The notes below the pieces were generated by a model, which was not told where the DNA came from, made no database searches, and was given only the letters and a program-made list of their open reading frames with translations. Of a stretch of DNA of 64,000 nt, positions 32,735-41,525 are shown piece after piece (positions within the stretch are counted from its first letter, which is position 1; each line of letters opens with the position of its first letter). The translations under genes and the position numbers were made by a program. Source of the stretch: CBDCMJ01 sp965218875 (lineage in GTDB: Bacteria; Chloroflexota; Dehalococcoidia; Lucifugimonadales; UBA3495); NCBI GenBank assembly GCA_965218875.1, contig CBDCMJ010000001.1, positions 1 to 64,000 on the forward strand. Direction: 5' to 3'.

Positions 32735-33616
32735 ATGTCCAACGAGAACGGCAACGGCAACCACCGCAACGGCGCGAACAACAACGGGCACCAGCGCAAC
32801 GGCCAGGTCAACGGCAGCGCGAACAGCCACCAGAACGGCAACGCCAACCACGACATCCCCGCCAACGGCGTGTCCAAGAACGGCAGCAACAACGGCAACG
32901 GGCACCAGCCCGCCGACTCCATTCCCGCCCACGACCTCCTCTGGGACTCCCTGCCCGCCAGCGTCACCGAGAAGCTGGCCCGGCCCCTGGACGCCAGCCT
33001 GGTCTCCCAGCGCAGGGGCCGGGGCAACCGGAGTTTCAGCTACGTCGAGGGCCGCACCGCCATCGACCAGGCCAACCGCATCTTCGGGTTCGGCGGCTGG
33101 GGCCACGAGGTGGTGGGCGACGTGCTGCTCAGGGAGCTGGACCAGGTGAACACCCAGACCGGCGAGGTCAAGCGCATCCGGGCCTACTCCGCCACGGTGA
33201 AGGTCACCGTCCCCGGCGCGCCGCCCCGCACCGACGTGGGTTTCCAGCCGGTCTCCGACGAGACCGCCGAGGGGCATGAGACTGCGTTCAAGGGCGCGGT
33301 CACGGACGCTCTCAAGCGGGCGCTCAGGACCTTCGGCGCCCAGTTCGGCAACGCGCTCTACGGCGACGTGGCAGGCCAGCCCGCCGGCGGCGCCGGCGAC
33401 ACGCTGGCCCCGGCCCTGCGCAAGACCCTGCTGGACCTGGGGGTCAGCCAGGGCTTCGACGAGGAGAGGGTGCGCCAAGCGGTGCGGGGGCAGACGGGCA
33501 AAGACCTGGACGAGCTGCCCGCCTCGGAGCTCACGCCCCTGGTGGAGCGGGCCGCCCGTAAGGTGCAGCAGCGGCAGGATGCGGAGGCGGGTCAGAACAG
33601 CGGCGCCGAACAGTAG
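32735..33616 (+). CDS. Rad52/Rad22-like single-strand annealing protein
   Basis: 293 residues. The first 65 are a low-complexity Asn/Gly/His tail. The core has LARPLDASLVSQRRGRG-FSYVEGRTAIDQANRIFGFGGWGHEV and GHETAFKGAVTDALKRALRTFGAQFGNALYGD, the Rad52/22 double-strand break repair motif. These proteins anneal complementary single strands and are common on phages and conjugative elements. SD AAGGAG. The C-terminus is acidic/Gln-rich, compatible with contact to the nearby SSB. Confidence 0.88.
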   Translation: MSNENGNGNHRNGANNNGHQRNGQVNGSANSHQNGNANHDIPANGVSKNGSNNGNGHQPADSIPAHDLLWDSLPASVTEKLARPLDASLVSQRRGRGNRSFSYVEGRTAIDQANRIFGFGGWGHEVVGDVLLRELDQVNTQTGEVKRIRAYSATVKVTVPGAPPRTDVGFQPVSDETAEGHETAFKGAVTDALKRALRTFGAQFGNALYGDVAGQPAGGAGDTLAPALRKTLLDLGVSQGFDEERVRQAVRGQTGKDLDELPASELTPLVERAARKVQQRQDAEAGQNSGAEQ

Positions 33617-33649
33617 ACCTTCCGGCTAACTGGCAACCAACCAGGCAAT

Positions 33650-33689
33650 GGGGCCGTTCCCTGACAACAGGGGCGGCCCCGCTTCTCAT
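33650..33689 (+). terminator. intergenic hairpin, cassette type
   Basis: GGGGCCG...CGGCCCC with an inner CCCTG/CAGGG stem, followed by GCTTCTCAT. One of a family of near-identical hairpins between genes of this train. Confidence 0.6.
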
Positions 33690-33722
33690 CTACCGGACCA
33701 AACAACACAAGGAGGAAACGAC

Positions 33723-34043
33723 ATGACCGGAACCAGGATGCACACCCCCTGGGGCTACCCCCAGGACATCGAGGAACTGGCCGAAGGGGTCTGGCGGGTC
33801 TCCACCGCCGGCCACGGCGGGTTGAAGCTGAGCCGGGAGCGGTGGAAGGAACTGCCCGACTTGGTCAGGGACTCCTTCCTCAACCCGACCTACGCGGAAG
33901 AGGACTGCGAGGAACCCATCGCCAGGACGCTGCTGGGCATCGGCGACGAAAGGGAGCGGGAGTTCGCCATCAGGGTGGCGAACTGCTTCCAGCGGTACGC
34001 ACCGGCGCTGCCCTACCTGCAAGAACAGAGAGGTGCGAAATGA
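33723..34043 (+). CDS. hypothetical protein
   Basis: 106 residues: TPWGYPQDIEELAEGVWRVSTAGHGGLKLSRERWKELPD and EREFAIRVANCFQRYAP. The wording resembles small DUF7007-like plasmid proteins but I cannot confirm it. Excellent SD (AAGGAGGAAACGAC). Overlaps the next gene by 4 bp (ATGA), so translated with it. Confidence 0.65.
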   Translation: MTGTRMHTPWGYPQDIEELAEGVWRVSTAGHGGLKLSRERWKELPDLVRDSFLNPTYAEEDCEEPIARTLLGIGDEREREFAIRVANCFQRYAPALPYLQEQRGAK

Positions 34044-34441
34044 CCAACGTTACGACCCGCCCCAGGCCCCGCAGCCTGCCCAGCGTTACGACCAAGCTGG
34101 CAACGGAACTGGGCAACCTCTACGTAACCGTCTGCCTGGACGAGGACGGAAACCCCTTCGAGGTCTTCGGCTCTCTCGGCAAGGCCGGAAGCCTCCAGCA
34201 CGGGGTCACGGAGCTCGCCTGCCGCCTGGTCTCCCTGCACCTGCGGCGGGGCACTCCCATCGACGAAATCGTGGACCAGTGCCAGGGCATCAGCGAAATG
34301 CAGCCCTGGCCCAACGTGATGGAGGACGGCAGCACGGTGTACGTGCGCGGCCTCGGCGACGGCATCGCCCTCATCCTGCGGGGCCACCTGGAAGCACGGG
34401 ACGAGGTGGAAATGGCAGACCTCAAGCTGGCCGCCGACTGA
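34040..34441 (+). CDS. free-standing TSCPD domain protein
   Basis: 133 residues. The core (TELGNLYVTVCLDEDGNPFEVFGSLGKAGS, GVTELACRLVSLHLRRGTPIDEIVDQCQGI) matches the TSCPD domain normally found at the C-terminus of adenosylcobalamin-dependent ribonucleotide reductases (NrdJ): N-L-Y-V-T, PFEVF-x-LGK-x-G, RL-SL-LR-G, QL-GI. No reductase catalytic domain is present. It could bind a nucleotide or modulate a host reductase, but its role on an ICE is unknown. Coupled to the preceding gene. Confidence 0.8.
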   Translation: MTNVTTRPRPRSLPSVTTKLATELGNLYVTVCLDEDGNPFEVFGSLGKAGSLQHGVTELACRLVSLHLRRGTPIDEIVDQCQGISEMQPWPNVMEDGSTVYVRGLGDGIALILRGHLEARDEVEMADLKLAAD

Positions 34442-34468
34442 CCGCCGAACCCGACCTGCCAAGGCGCA

Positions 34469-34510
34469 CGGGGCCGTCTCCCACGGGGAGCGGCCCCGCT
34501 CTCATTTACC
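34469..34510 (+). terminator. intergenic hairpin, cassette type
   Basis: CGGGGCCG-TCTCCCACGGGGAG-CGGCCCCG followed by CTCTCATTTACC. Confidence 0.6.
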
Positions 34511-34540
34511 CAACACAGACATGACGGAGGAAGGACAACC

Positions 34541-35599
34541 ATGACGACGACCATTGACAGCAAGACGGACGTCTACTCGCGGCCCAACGCCCGCTTCGGC
34601 GAGGACGGGACCCTGGAGATCCGGGCCTCGGCGGTGGGCAACTGCCGCCGCGCCCTCTGGTACGAGGCCAACCAGTACCCGGTCACCAACGCGCGCACCG
34701 AGGAGTCCCTGACCGTCCTGGAGGCGGGCAACGCCCTGGAGCCGGTGGTGCTCCGGGCCATGCGGCGGGCCGGTTGGGAGATTGACGCCACTGACCGGGA
34801 CAACCCTGAAATGATGTCCCTGCGCCTCGGCCCGACGCTGGTGGTCACGGGCCACGTGGACGCCACCGGCGTCGTCCCCATCTTCGGCGATGAACCCAGC
34901 GTCATCGAGATCAAGACCCGGGGGCCGGAAGCCTACAAGCGGTGGTGGAAGTTGGGCGCGGAGCGCAGCCACCCGGAGTCGGTGGCCCAGGCCGCCTTCT
35001 ACTCCTACGGGACCTTCGGCGAGGCGCGGGACGTGGTGATTGCCACCATGGACACCGGCTCCAGGCAGTGGGATTTCGAGGTGATTCCGGCGGAGCGGGT
35101 CGCCACCGCCTTCCACCGGGCCTGCGAGCGGCTGGGGACCATCGGCGCCCACCGCCTGCTGCACGGGCGGGACTCGCAGGCCCTGCCGGAGCGGGACTTC
35201 ACCGCCGACGACTGGCAGTGCCAACGCTGCCCCTTCCTGAACACCTGCCTGCCGGGGTCGGCGGCGGTCGAGGAGCCGGAGGACGAACCCGCCGCGGATA
35301 CGGAGCCGGTGACCGACGACGAGGCGCAGGCGGCGCTGCGGGAGTACGAGAACGCCCAGGAGATGCTGAAGGCCATCGAAGAGGACAAGCAGTGGGCCTT
35401 GGGTATGCTGCGGGGCTGGCTCAAGCAGCAGGGCAAGGACAAGGCCAAGCTGGAGGGCCGGGAGAAGACCCGCACCGTGGGGATGGTCAAGTCCACCCGC
35501 TACAACGTCGATCACAAGAGGCTGAACGCGCTGCTGGAGCCGGAAAACAGGGCGACCATCGTCACCGAGAACGTCTCCGAGTACCTGCGGGTCAGCTAG
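34541..35599 (+). CDS. PD-(D/E)XK nuclease, Cas4/RecB-like with Fe-S cysteines
   Basis: 352 residues. RASAVGNCRRALWYE (first Cys), VTGHVDATGVVP and VIEIKTRG form the GHxD...ExK core of the PD-(D/E)XK superfamily, followed by QAAFYSYG and the C-terminal cysteines CQRCPFLNTC. One Cys before and three after the nuclease core is the Cas4/AddB pattern for a 4Fe-4S cluster. The last 100 residues are a charged helical extension. Probably an exonuclease working with the Rad52-like protein and SSB in recombination or transfer. SD GGAGGA. Confidence 0.85.
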   Translation: MTTTIDSKTDVYSRPNARFGEDGTLEIRASAVGNCRRALWYEANQYPVTNARTEESLTVLEAGNALEPVVLRAMRRAGWEIDATDRDNPEMMSLRLGPTLVVTGHVDATGVVPIFGDEPSVIEIKTRGPEAYKRWWKLGAERSHPESVAQAAFYSYGTFGEARDVVIATMDTGSRQWDFEVIPAERVATAFHRACERLGTIGAHRLLHGRDSQALPERDFTADDWQCQRCPFLNTCLPGSAAVEEPEDEPAADTEPVTDDEAQAALREYENAQEMLKAIEEDKQWALGMLRGWLKQQGKDKAKLEGREKTRTVGMVKSTRYNVDHKRLNALLEPENRATIVTENVSEYLRVS

Positions 35600-35631
35600 G
35601 ACAACCCTGACGCTCCCCTGCGGAGCGCAAA

Positions 35632-35673
35632 CGGGGCCGCTCTCCAATACCGGAAGGCGGCCCCGCTATTCAT
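35632..35673 (+). terminator. intergenic hairpin, cassette type
   Basis: CGGGGCCGC (35632-35640) pairs with GCGGCCCCG (35657-35665), followed by CTATTCATTC. Confidence 0.6.
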
Positions 35674-35713
35674 TCGGGAAACTATCAATCACACCTGACA
35701 CGGAGGAACGATC

Positions 35714-36181
35714 ATGGCGAAGAGCATCAACAAGGTGGAACTGCTGGGCCGTGTGGGCGCGGACCCTGAGATGAAGTACACGGCGTCCGGCATCGCCGTC
35801 ACCCAGCTGCGCCTGGCCACCGACCGGGTGCGCAAGGGCGGCGAGTCCGAGACCGACTGGCACAGCATCGTGGTGTGGGACAAGCTCGCCGAAGCCTGCG
35901 CCAACTACGTGGAGAAGGGCCAGCGGCTCTACGTCGCGGGCCGCCTGGCGCAGAACTCCTGGACCGGCGACGACGGGCAGCGGCGCTACCGCACCGAGAT
36001 CCACGCCCAGGAGGTGGTGTTCCTGGACTCCGCCCGCAACGGCGGCGGCGGCAACCACTCCGGCAACGGCTCTGCCAACGGGGTCAACGCCGGCGCCAAC
36101 CACCAGGCCAACGCCGGAAACGCCAACGGAATCGACACTGGCGGTGGTTACCAGCCCGGCGACGAGGACTCTCCCTTCTGA
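35714..36181 (+). CDS. ssb: single-stranded DNA-binding protein
   Basis: 155 residues. The OB fold has INKVELLGRVGADPEMKYTASGIAVTQLRLATDR, DWHSIVVWDKLAEACANYVEKGQRLYVAGRL and HAQEVVFLD. A Gly/Asn-rich linker follows, ending in the acidic protein-docking tip DEDSPF. Complete for a bacterial SSB. Mobile elements carry their own SSB to protect transferred single strands. SD GGAGGA. Confidence 0.95.
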   Translation: MAKSINKVELLGRVGADPEMKYTASGIAVTQLRLATDRVRKGGESETDWHSIVVWDKLAEACANYVEKGQRLYVAGRLAQNSWTGDDGQRRYRTEIHAQEVVFLDSARNGGGGNHSGNGSANGVNAGANHQANAGNANGIDTGGGYQPGDEDSPF

Positions 36182-36221
36182 CCGGACATCCGAACACCGA
36201 CGCCCTCCCAAAGGCGCACGA

Positions 36222-36260
36222 CGGGGCCACTCCCAATCACGGGAGCGGCCCCGCTTCCGT
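36222..36260 (+). terminator. intergenic hairpin, cassette type
   Basis: CGGGGCC-ACTCCC-AATCAC-GGGAG-CGGCCCCG followed by CTTCCGTTTCC. Confidence 0.55.
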
Positions 36261-36287
36261 TTCCAGACGAATCCGAAGGAGTCAACC

Positions 36288-36848
36288 ATGCCCCGCAAGA
36301 AGCAAGCCAAGCAAGAGGAAATGCCCCTGTCCATCCCCGGACCCGCCGCTCCCGCCACCCCTGAGGGCCAGGCCGTGCTGGAAGCCCTGCGCTCCAACTT
36401 GGCCCTGCTGGGGGAGCTGGCGGCCCGCTACGACGTGGCCTTCCAGACGGAGCGCCCCGCCGACAGGCCGCAGATCAACTGTCCCCAGGATGTCCACACC
36501 CTGCTGGCCCCGGAGATGGGCGCCCTGGCCCAGGAGCAGCTCAGGGTGCTGCTGCTCAACACCCGCAACCAGGTGATGGGCCAGCGGGTCGTCTACCAGG
36601 GCAACGTCAACAGCTCTATCGTCCGGCCCGCCGAGGTGCTGCGCGCCGCCGTCATCGAGTCGGCGCCCAGCATCATCATCGCCCACAACCATCCCAGCGG
36701 CGATCCGACGCCCAGTCCCGAGGACGTGTCCATCACCCGCGACCTGGTCCAGGGCGGAAAGCTGCTGGGCATCGACCTGCTGGACCACGTCGTCATCGGC
36801 GGCGACCGGTGGGTCAGCCTCAAGGAACGGAAGCTGATGGACGACTAG
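36288..36848 (+). CDS. radC: RadC-like JAB/MPN domain protein
   Basis: 186 residues. MGALAQEQLRVLLLNTRNQVMGQRVVYQGNVNSS is followed by the JAMM metal motif SIIIAHNHPSGDPTPSPEDVSITRDL and LLGIDLLDHVVIGG. It lacks the N-terminal HhH domain of chromosomal RadC, as is usual for mobile-element versions. The biochemical role of RadC is unsettled. The N-terminal 50 residues are basic/Pro-rich. SD GAAGGAG. Confidence 0.92.
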   Translation: MPRKKQAKQEEMPLSIPGPAAPATPEGQAVLEALRSNLALLGELAARYDVAFQTERPADRPQINCPQDVHTLLAPEMGALAQEQLRVLLLNTRNQVMGQRVVYQGNVNSSIVRPAEVLRAAVIESAPSIIIAHNHPSGDPTPSPEDVSITRDLVQGGKLLGIDLLDHVVIGGDRWVSLKERKLMDD

Positions 36849-36944
36849 CCGTCGCTTCCACAGAGACCGGCGGAGCGGCGCCGGTCCTCACGGGGGAAAG
36901 CACTCCCCCGCTCCCTGCCCATTCACACCTACAGGAGGCAACCC

Positions 36945-37619
36945 ATGATTCCCACGCAACCCGTCCAGAGCGGCGAGGGCCTCTACACCATCAGCGCCGG
37001 AGGCTACTCGGCAACCGCCGACGCCTTCGCCCGCGACCCGGACACCGGCGGCCTCTGGTTCCTCTCCATGGTGGGGCCGCAGACCGCCCTCAAGGCCATC
37101 TGGGCCTCCCTGCTCAAGCAGCCCCCGGACACCGCCTACATCATCAAGGGCGTGGAGGGCATGGCCCTCTCCGGCGGCTACCAGCGGTGCCAGGTCCCCC
37201 ATCACACCGTCGGCACCTGGACCACACGCATCGCGCGGCTGCCCGCCAGCCGGGGCTGGCACGCATTGGTCTACACGCGCCTGGCCGAGTTTTCTTTCGA
37301 GCGGGACGACTTCTTGCTGCTGGCCCAGGAACAGGCCGACGCCCCAACGCTGCACCACCGCTTCCTGGACCGGCGCAGCCCCCTGCCCCTGCACCGCTCC
37401 TGGCGGGACTGGCTCTGGCGGCGGGGACTGGACACCGGCGAGACCGTCCCCCTGGAGTCCGCCGGGCTGCTGGCCTACACCTGCAATCCCAAGGGGGAGG
37501 AACTCAAGGCCGACCTGTCGGCGGCGGTTGCGGCGGGGACGCTGACCCTCAACCCCGACGGCGGCGATCACAACGATGACACCAATGACACCAATAAGGA
37601 GGAAGACAGCGATGGATAG
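36945..37619 (+). CDS. hypothetical protein
   Basis: 224 residues: GEGLYTISAGGYSATADAF, GLWFLSMVGPQTALKAIWASLL, WHALVYTRLAEFSF, PLPLHRSWRDWLWRRGLDTGE, and an acidic Asp/Asn tail (DGGDHNDDTNDTNKEEDSDG). No signal peptide or metal motif. I do not recognise it. SD AGGAGG. Overlaps the following gene by 8 bp, indicating coupled translation. Confidence 0.65.
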   Translation: MIPTQPVQSGEGLYTISAGGYSATADAFARDPDTGGLWFLSMVGPQTALKAIWASLLKQPPDTAYIIKGVEGMALSGGYQRCQVPHHTVGTWTTRIARLPASRGWHALVYTRLAEFSFERDDFLLLAQEQADAPTLHHRFLDRRSPLPLHRSWRDWLWRRGLDTGETVPLESAGLLAYTCNPKGEELKADLSAAVAAGTLTLNPDGGDHNDDTNDTNKEEDSDG

Positions 37620-38022
37620 GACGCTGAACCCGGTGAAGCGGGGCAACAAGCGCCGCCGCGCCCGCAACTGGAAGGCCTGGCAGCTCTTCTCCCCGGACGG
37701 CGACAGGTGCCGCTTCTGCGAGCATGACCACACGACCCACCTGACAAGCTCAGGGCAGCCCCATTTCTACCAGCCCGCCGCCGAGGAGGACTGGCGGAAC
37801 TCCAACGAGAAGCTCTACCGCCACGAGCTGGAGGACGGTTCCGAGGTGCTGGTCAAGCGCGTCACCGTCGCCAGCCGCGCCGAGCTGCTCACCGCCTTCT
37901 GCACCGCCTGCGCCGCCGACAAGGACACCTCGCAAGTGCTCTGCTTCCAGCGGAATCTGGCCAAGGGCGAGGTGGTGGGCCTGAAACACCACGTCAACGG
38001 CAACCACAACGACGGGAGGTAG
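37612..38022 (+). CDS. hypothetical CxxC-type protein
   Basis: 136 residues with a basic N-terminus (RGNKRRRARNWKAWQLFSPDGDRCRFCEHDHTTH). CRFC and CTAC pairs plus nearby His residues could bind zinc. The middle part (YRHELEDGSEVLVKRVTVASRAELL) is beta-rich. No known family recognised. Between an unknown gene and a zinc-ribbon gene, all closely spaced. Confidence 0.6.
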   Translation: MDRTLNPVKRGNKRRRARNWKAWQLFSPDGDRCRFCEHDHTTHLTSSGQPHFYQPAAEEDWRNSNEKLYRHELEDGSEVLVKRVTVASRAELLTAFCTACAADKDTSQVLCFQRNLAKGEVVGLKHHVNGNHNDGR

Positions 38023-38026
38023 CATC

Positions 38027-38296
38027 ATGGCCGGCAAGCAGACCCTGTACTTTCCCTGCCCCGGCTGCGGGGCGCGGTTCGCCCAGGTGGAGGAGACCGA
38101 CGAGGACATCCACGCCGGGGAGACCTACCACTGCACCGAGTGCGGCGCGGCGGTGGTCTTCGTGGCCCTGAACATGGAGATGCTGGCCGACCCCGCCGTC
38201 ATCCGGTGGGGCTGCCACTTCTGCAAGCCTGGTCCCTGCCGGTTGGCTCCGTCCAGCAGCGGGGCCGATGATTCACCCGACGCCGATACCAATTAG
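38027..38296 (+). CDS. small zinc-ribbon protein
   Basis: 89 residues. FPCPGCGARFAQVEE and YHCTECGAAVVFV form a canonical CxxC...CxxC zinc ribbon. A further CHFC lies near the C-terminus. Possibly a nucleic-acid- or protein-binding accessory of the surrounding DNA-processing genes. SD GGGAGG, 4 bp after the previous stop. Confidence 0.75.
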   Translation: MAGKQTLYFPCPGCGARFAQVEETDEDIHAGETYHCTECGAAVVFVALNMEMLADPAVIRWGCHFCKPGPCRLAPSSSGADDSPDADTN

Positions 38297-38310
38297 AAAG
38301 GAGGACCGAC

Positions 38311-39345
38311 ATGAGACTGGCTGCACAGGCAAAAGGCGGGTTTTACCCCACGCCTCCCCGGGTGGTTGACCTGGTTGCCCAACTGCTCTACGGGGCCAGG
38401 GGCCGCGCCCGCAGCGTGGACACCCTGCGCATCCTGGACCCCTGCTGCGGAGCCGGGGACGCCCTGGCCCAGTTCGCCGACCTGCTGCGCGACCGCGGCA
38501 CCGTCCCCGTGGAGGCCTGCGGGGTGGAACTGCATAGGGAGAGGGCGGAGCAGGCCGCCCACGTCCTGGACCGCGCCCTGGCCTGCGACCTCTTCGCCAC
38601 TTCGATTGCCAACAACGCCTTCGGCGTGCTGCTCTTGAACCCTCCCTATGATTGGGACAAAGAAGACAAGCGGGTGGAGCACGCCTTCCTCACGCACACC
38701 ACGCGCTACCTGACCGACGGCGGGCTGCTGCTGTTCATCGTGCCGAAGCAGCGCCTCGCCGTCTCCGCCCGCTACCTCTCGTCCCACTACCGGGACCTGC
38801 GCTGCTGGGCCTTCCCCAACCCGGAGCGGGAGGTGTTCGACCAAGTAATCCTGGTGGGCCGGCGCAAGGGCGAACCCAGCCCCGACCCCTACGCCGAGGA
38901 GCAGGTGCGGGAATGGGCCTTCGGAGAGCCGGAGGAGTTCTCGTACCGTCCCTATCCGGTCTACGACCCGCCGGTGGTTCCCGCCGGCGACATCCTCTTT
39001 GCCACCCGCACCGTGGACCCGCTGGCGGCAGTGGCCGAAGCCAGGAAGGCCGGGCTGTGGGCCAGCCAGGAGGTCAGGGACGCCCTCTGGCCCGCCCAGG
39101 ACCAGCGCACCCGCCCGTTGATGCCGCTCCGCCGGGGCCACATGGCCATGCTGGTGGCGGCGGGTTTCCTCGACAACCTGGTGCTGGAGGCCGACGGCCG
39201 GCGCATCCTGGTCAAGGGCCGGACGACGAAGGAGATGGTGCTGGCCGAGGAGACCGAGAACACCGAGGTCTACCGGGAGCGGCTCCGGACCACCGTGGTC
39301 GCCCTGGACCTGGACGGCGGGGAGATCACCGACATCGCCGCCTAG
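38311..39345 (+). CDS. N6-adenine DNA methyltransferase-like protein (DUF6094 type)
   Basis: 344 residues. FYPTPPRVVDLVAQLL, ILDPCCGAGDALAQFADLL (SAM-binding motif I) and FGVLLLNPPYDWDKED (catalytic NPPY motif IV) mark a gamma-type class I methyltransferase. The C-terminal 120 residues are family specific. The catalytic motif is that of DNA adenine methylases. In this setting it would modify the element DNA against host restriction or work with the helicase gene that follows. SD AAAGGAGG. Confidence 0.85.
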   Translation: MRLAAQAKGGFYPTPPRVVDLVAQLLYGARGRARSVDTLRILDPCCGAGDALAQFADLLRDRGTVPVEACGVELHRERAEQAAHVLDRALACDLFATSIANNAFGVLLLNPPYDWDKEDKRVEHAFLTHTTRYLTDGGLLLFIVPKQRLAVSARYLSSHYRDLRCWAFPNPEREVFDQVILVGRRKGEPSPDPYAEEQVREWAFGEPEEFSYRPYPVYDPPVVPAGDILFATRTVDPLAAVAEARKAGLWASQEVRDALWPAQDQRTRPLMPLRRGHMAMLVAAGFLDNLVLEADGRRILVKGRTTKEMVLAEETENTEVYRERLRTTVVALDLDGGEITDIAA

Positions 39346-39397
39346 CTCTCCGCAACGACAACTACCCCGACGGCTGCAACGCCAGCCGCATCACGAA

Positions 39398-39438
39398 GGC
39401 CCCGCCGGTCTCATTCACCGGCGGGGCCTCGCTTTTTC
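39398..39438 (+). terminator. strong rho-independent terminator, cassette type
   Basis: GGCCCCGCCGG-TCTCATTCA-CCGGCGGGGCC (perfect 11-bp stem) followed by TCGCTTTTTC. Confidence 0.75.
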
Positions 39439-39479
39439 TCCCTACACCCCACGCAACTTTCCCAACCAGGAGAATACCA

Positions 39480-41363
39480 ATGAACCTATCAGGATTCATC
39501 GACCAGTTCAAGGAAGCCATCGCCAAGAGGGTGGTGGAGTCCTACCCGCCCCTGTACCGGCCCTCGGAAACCCCGGTCAAGCTGCCCAAGCTGCTGCGCA
39601 CCCCGATGGGCGGCCAGGAGGACGCCATCAAGGGCACGGCCCTCTCCCTCCAGGCCCATAGGGGCACCACCGTGGTGGGCGAAATGGGAACGGGCAAGAC
39701 CTTCATCGGCGCCGCCGCCGCCCACGCCGCCGGTTTCTCGCGGGTCTTGATTCTCTGCCCGCCGCATTTGACCCGAAAGTGGAAGCGGGAGGTGGAGGAT
39801 ACGGTGCCCGGCGCTCGCGCCGCCATCGTCGCCTCCATCACCGACCTGGAACGGCTCAGGCTGTCCGTGGGTCCCGCTCCCCTCTTCGCCATCATGTCCC
39901 GGGAAAGGGCCAAGCTGTCCTACCGCTGGCAGCCCGCCGTGGTCCAGCGCTGGGCCGCCGCCGGGGGCCGGCTGGTGCGGGACGAGCAGACCGGGGAACC
40001 CTTCCAGGTGCCCTGCTGCCCCCGCTGCTACGCCCAGGTGGTGGACAAGGACGGCGTGCCCCTGACCAACGAGGAGTTGTCCCGCAAGCGTCGCAACTGC
40101 GACCTGTGCAGGTCCGCCCTCTGGCAGGCCGACGGCTCAGGCCCCAGGCGCTACCCACTGGCCGACTACGTGAAGCACCGGATGAAGGGCTTCTTCGACC
40201 TGCTGATTGGCGACGAGGTCCATGAGTACAAGGGCCGTGGCTCCGCCCAGGGCATCGCCGCCGGGGTGCTGGCCGACTCCTGCGGCAAGTCCCTCACCCT
40301 TACCGGAACGCTGACCGGCGGCTACTCCTCGACGCTCTTCCACCTGCTGTACCGCTTCTCGCCGGACATACGGGCCGAGTTCGAGCGGTCCGAGGAAGGG
40401 CGCTGGATTCAGCGCTACGGTTTCCTGGAGCAGACGGTGCGCCACGAAGGCGACGGCAACTCCTTCGAGGACGGGCGCAACAGCCGCCGCAAGGGATACC
40501 GCAAGACGGTGCGGGAAAGGCCCGGCCTGGCGCCCTCGGCCCTCTTCCACCTGATAGGCAACAGCGTGTTCCTGCGCCTCTCCGACGTGGCCTCGGGGCT
40601 GCCGTCCTACGAGGAGCAGGTGCTGCTGTCGGGCATGGACCGGGAGACGGACTTCACCGGCTTCTCCCAGCGCAAGGCCTACGACCTGGTGTTCGACACC
40701 CTGCGGCAGGCCCTGGCCGAAGCGTTGGCCAAGGGTTCCAAGCGGCTGCTGGCGACCTACCTGCAAACCCTGCTGGCCTACCCCGACGGCTGCACCCGGG
40801 GCGAGACGGTCTTCGATCCCCAGACCGGCAACGTGTTGGTGCAGATGCCGCCTTTGTCCGAGGACAAACTCTATCCGAAGGAGCAGGCGCTGGTGGACCT
40901 GGTGGCGGCGGAGAGGCTGGCGGGACGCAAAGTGCTGGTCTACGCCACCCACACCGGAACGCGGGACATCACCGAACGGATGGAGCAATTCCTGACCCGG
41001 CACGGCTTCCGGGTGGCGGTGCTCAAGGCGGACTCGGTGGCCCCGGACCGGCGGGAGTCCTGGGTGGAGGAACGGGTCAAGCAGGGGGTGGACGTGGTCA
41101 TCTGCCATCCCCGCCTGGTGCAGACCGGCCTGGACCTGATCGACTTCCCGACCCTCTGTTGGTTCGAGACCGAGTTCTTCGTCTTCCAATCGACACAACA
41201 AAGTACGGTTCTCGTGGGTAGTCGACTTGGATGCAACTGGGGTTCAATAGGTGCAGCAAGCTGTGGAAGCTACGAACCTCCCATCCTCGGTGGACCGAAG
41301 AACATTTCTGCCGACCGCCCCTACGGGTCCAAGCCTTCTCAGGTGGGCCTATTTCGACGGTAG
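39480..41363 (+). pseudogene. SNF2/DEAH-type helicase, C-terminus truncated
   Basis: About 570 native residues. TVVGEMGTGKTFIGAAAAHAAG (Walker A near 70), LILCPPHLTRKWKREVE, an inserted four-Cys zinc finger (CCPRCYAQVV...CDLCRSALW), DLLIGDEVHEYKGR (DEVH box near 245), SLTLTGTLTGG, then helicase domain 2 (KVLVYATHTGTRDITERMEQFL, VKQGVDVVICHPRLVQTGLDLIDFPTLCWFETEFFVFQ). The expected next segment, the arginine-finger motif VI (QA-RR-WR-GQ), is missing. From about 41193 the frame reads breakpoint repeat copy B to a stop at 41363. Losing motif VI should abolish ATPase-driven activity. Confidence 0.85.
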
Positions 41364-41390
41364 AGAGGACCGTCTTCAAGATGTGGCTGT
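41193..41390. repeat. breakpoint repeat, copy B (shared with 1185-1376)
   Basis: It begins GACACAAC at the point where helicase homology ends. It then has GGTTCTCGTGGGTAGTCGAC and, from about 41329, TCCAAGCCTTCTCAGG, GACGGTAGA and AAGATGTGG as in copy A. Spacing between the blocks differs (about 120 bp here, 90 bp in A). Confidence 0.55.
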
Positions 41391-41525
41391 GGTCTCTGTA
41401 GACCCATAGTGTAATTCATAGCCGGTCGGCCTGTCCGCACCTGTGTGAGGCCATTTCTCATTGTCTCGCACTTCCGCAAAATGGTAGAATTGCAGTGTAG
41501 GAAGACGCCTATGAAAGGGGGACGT

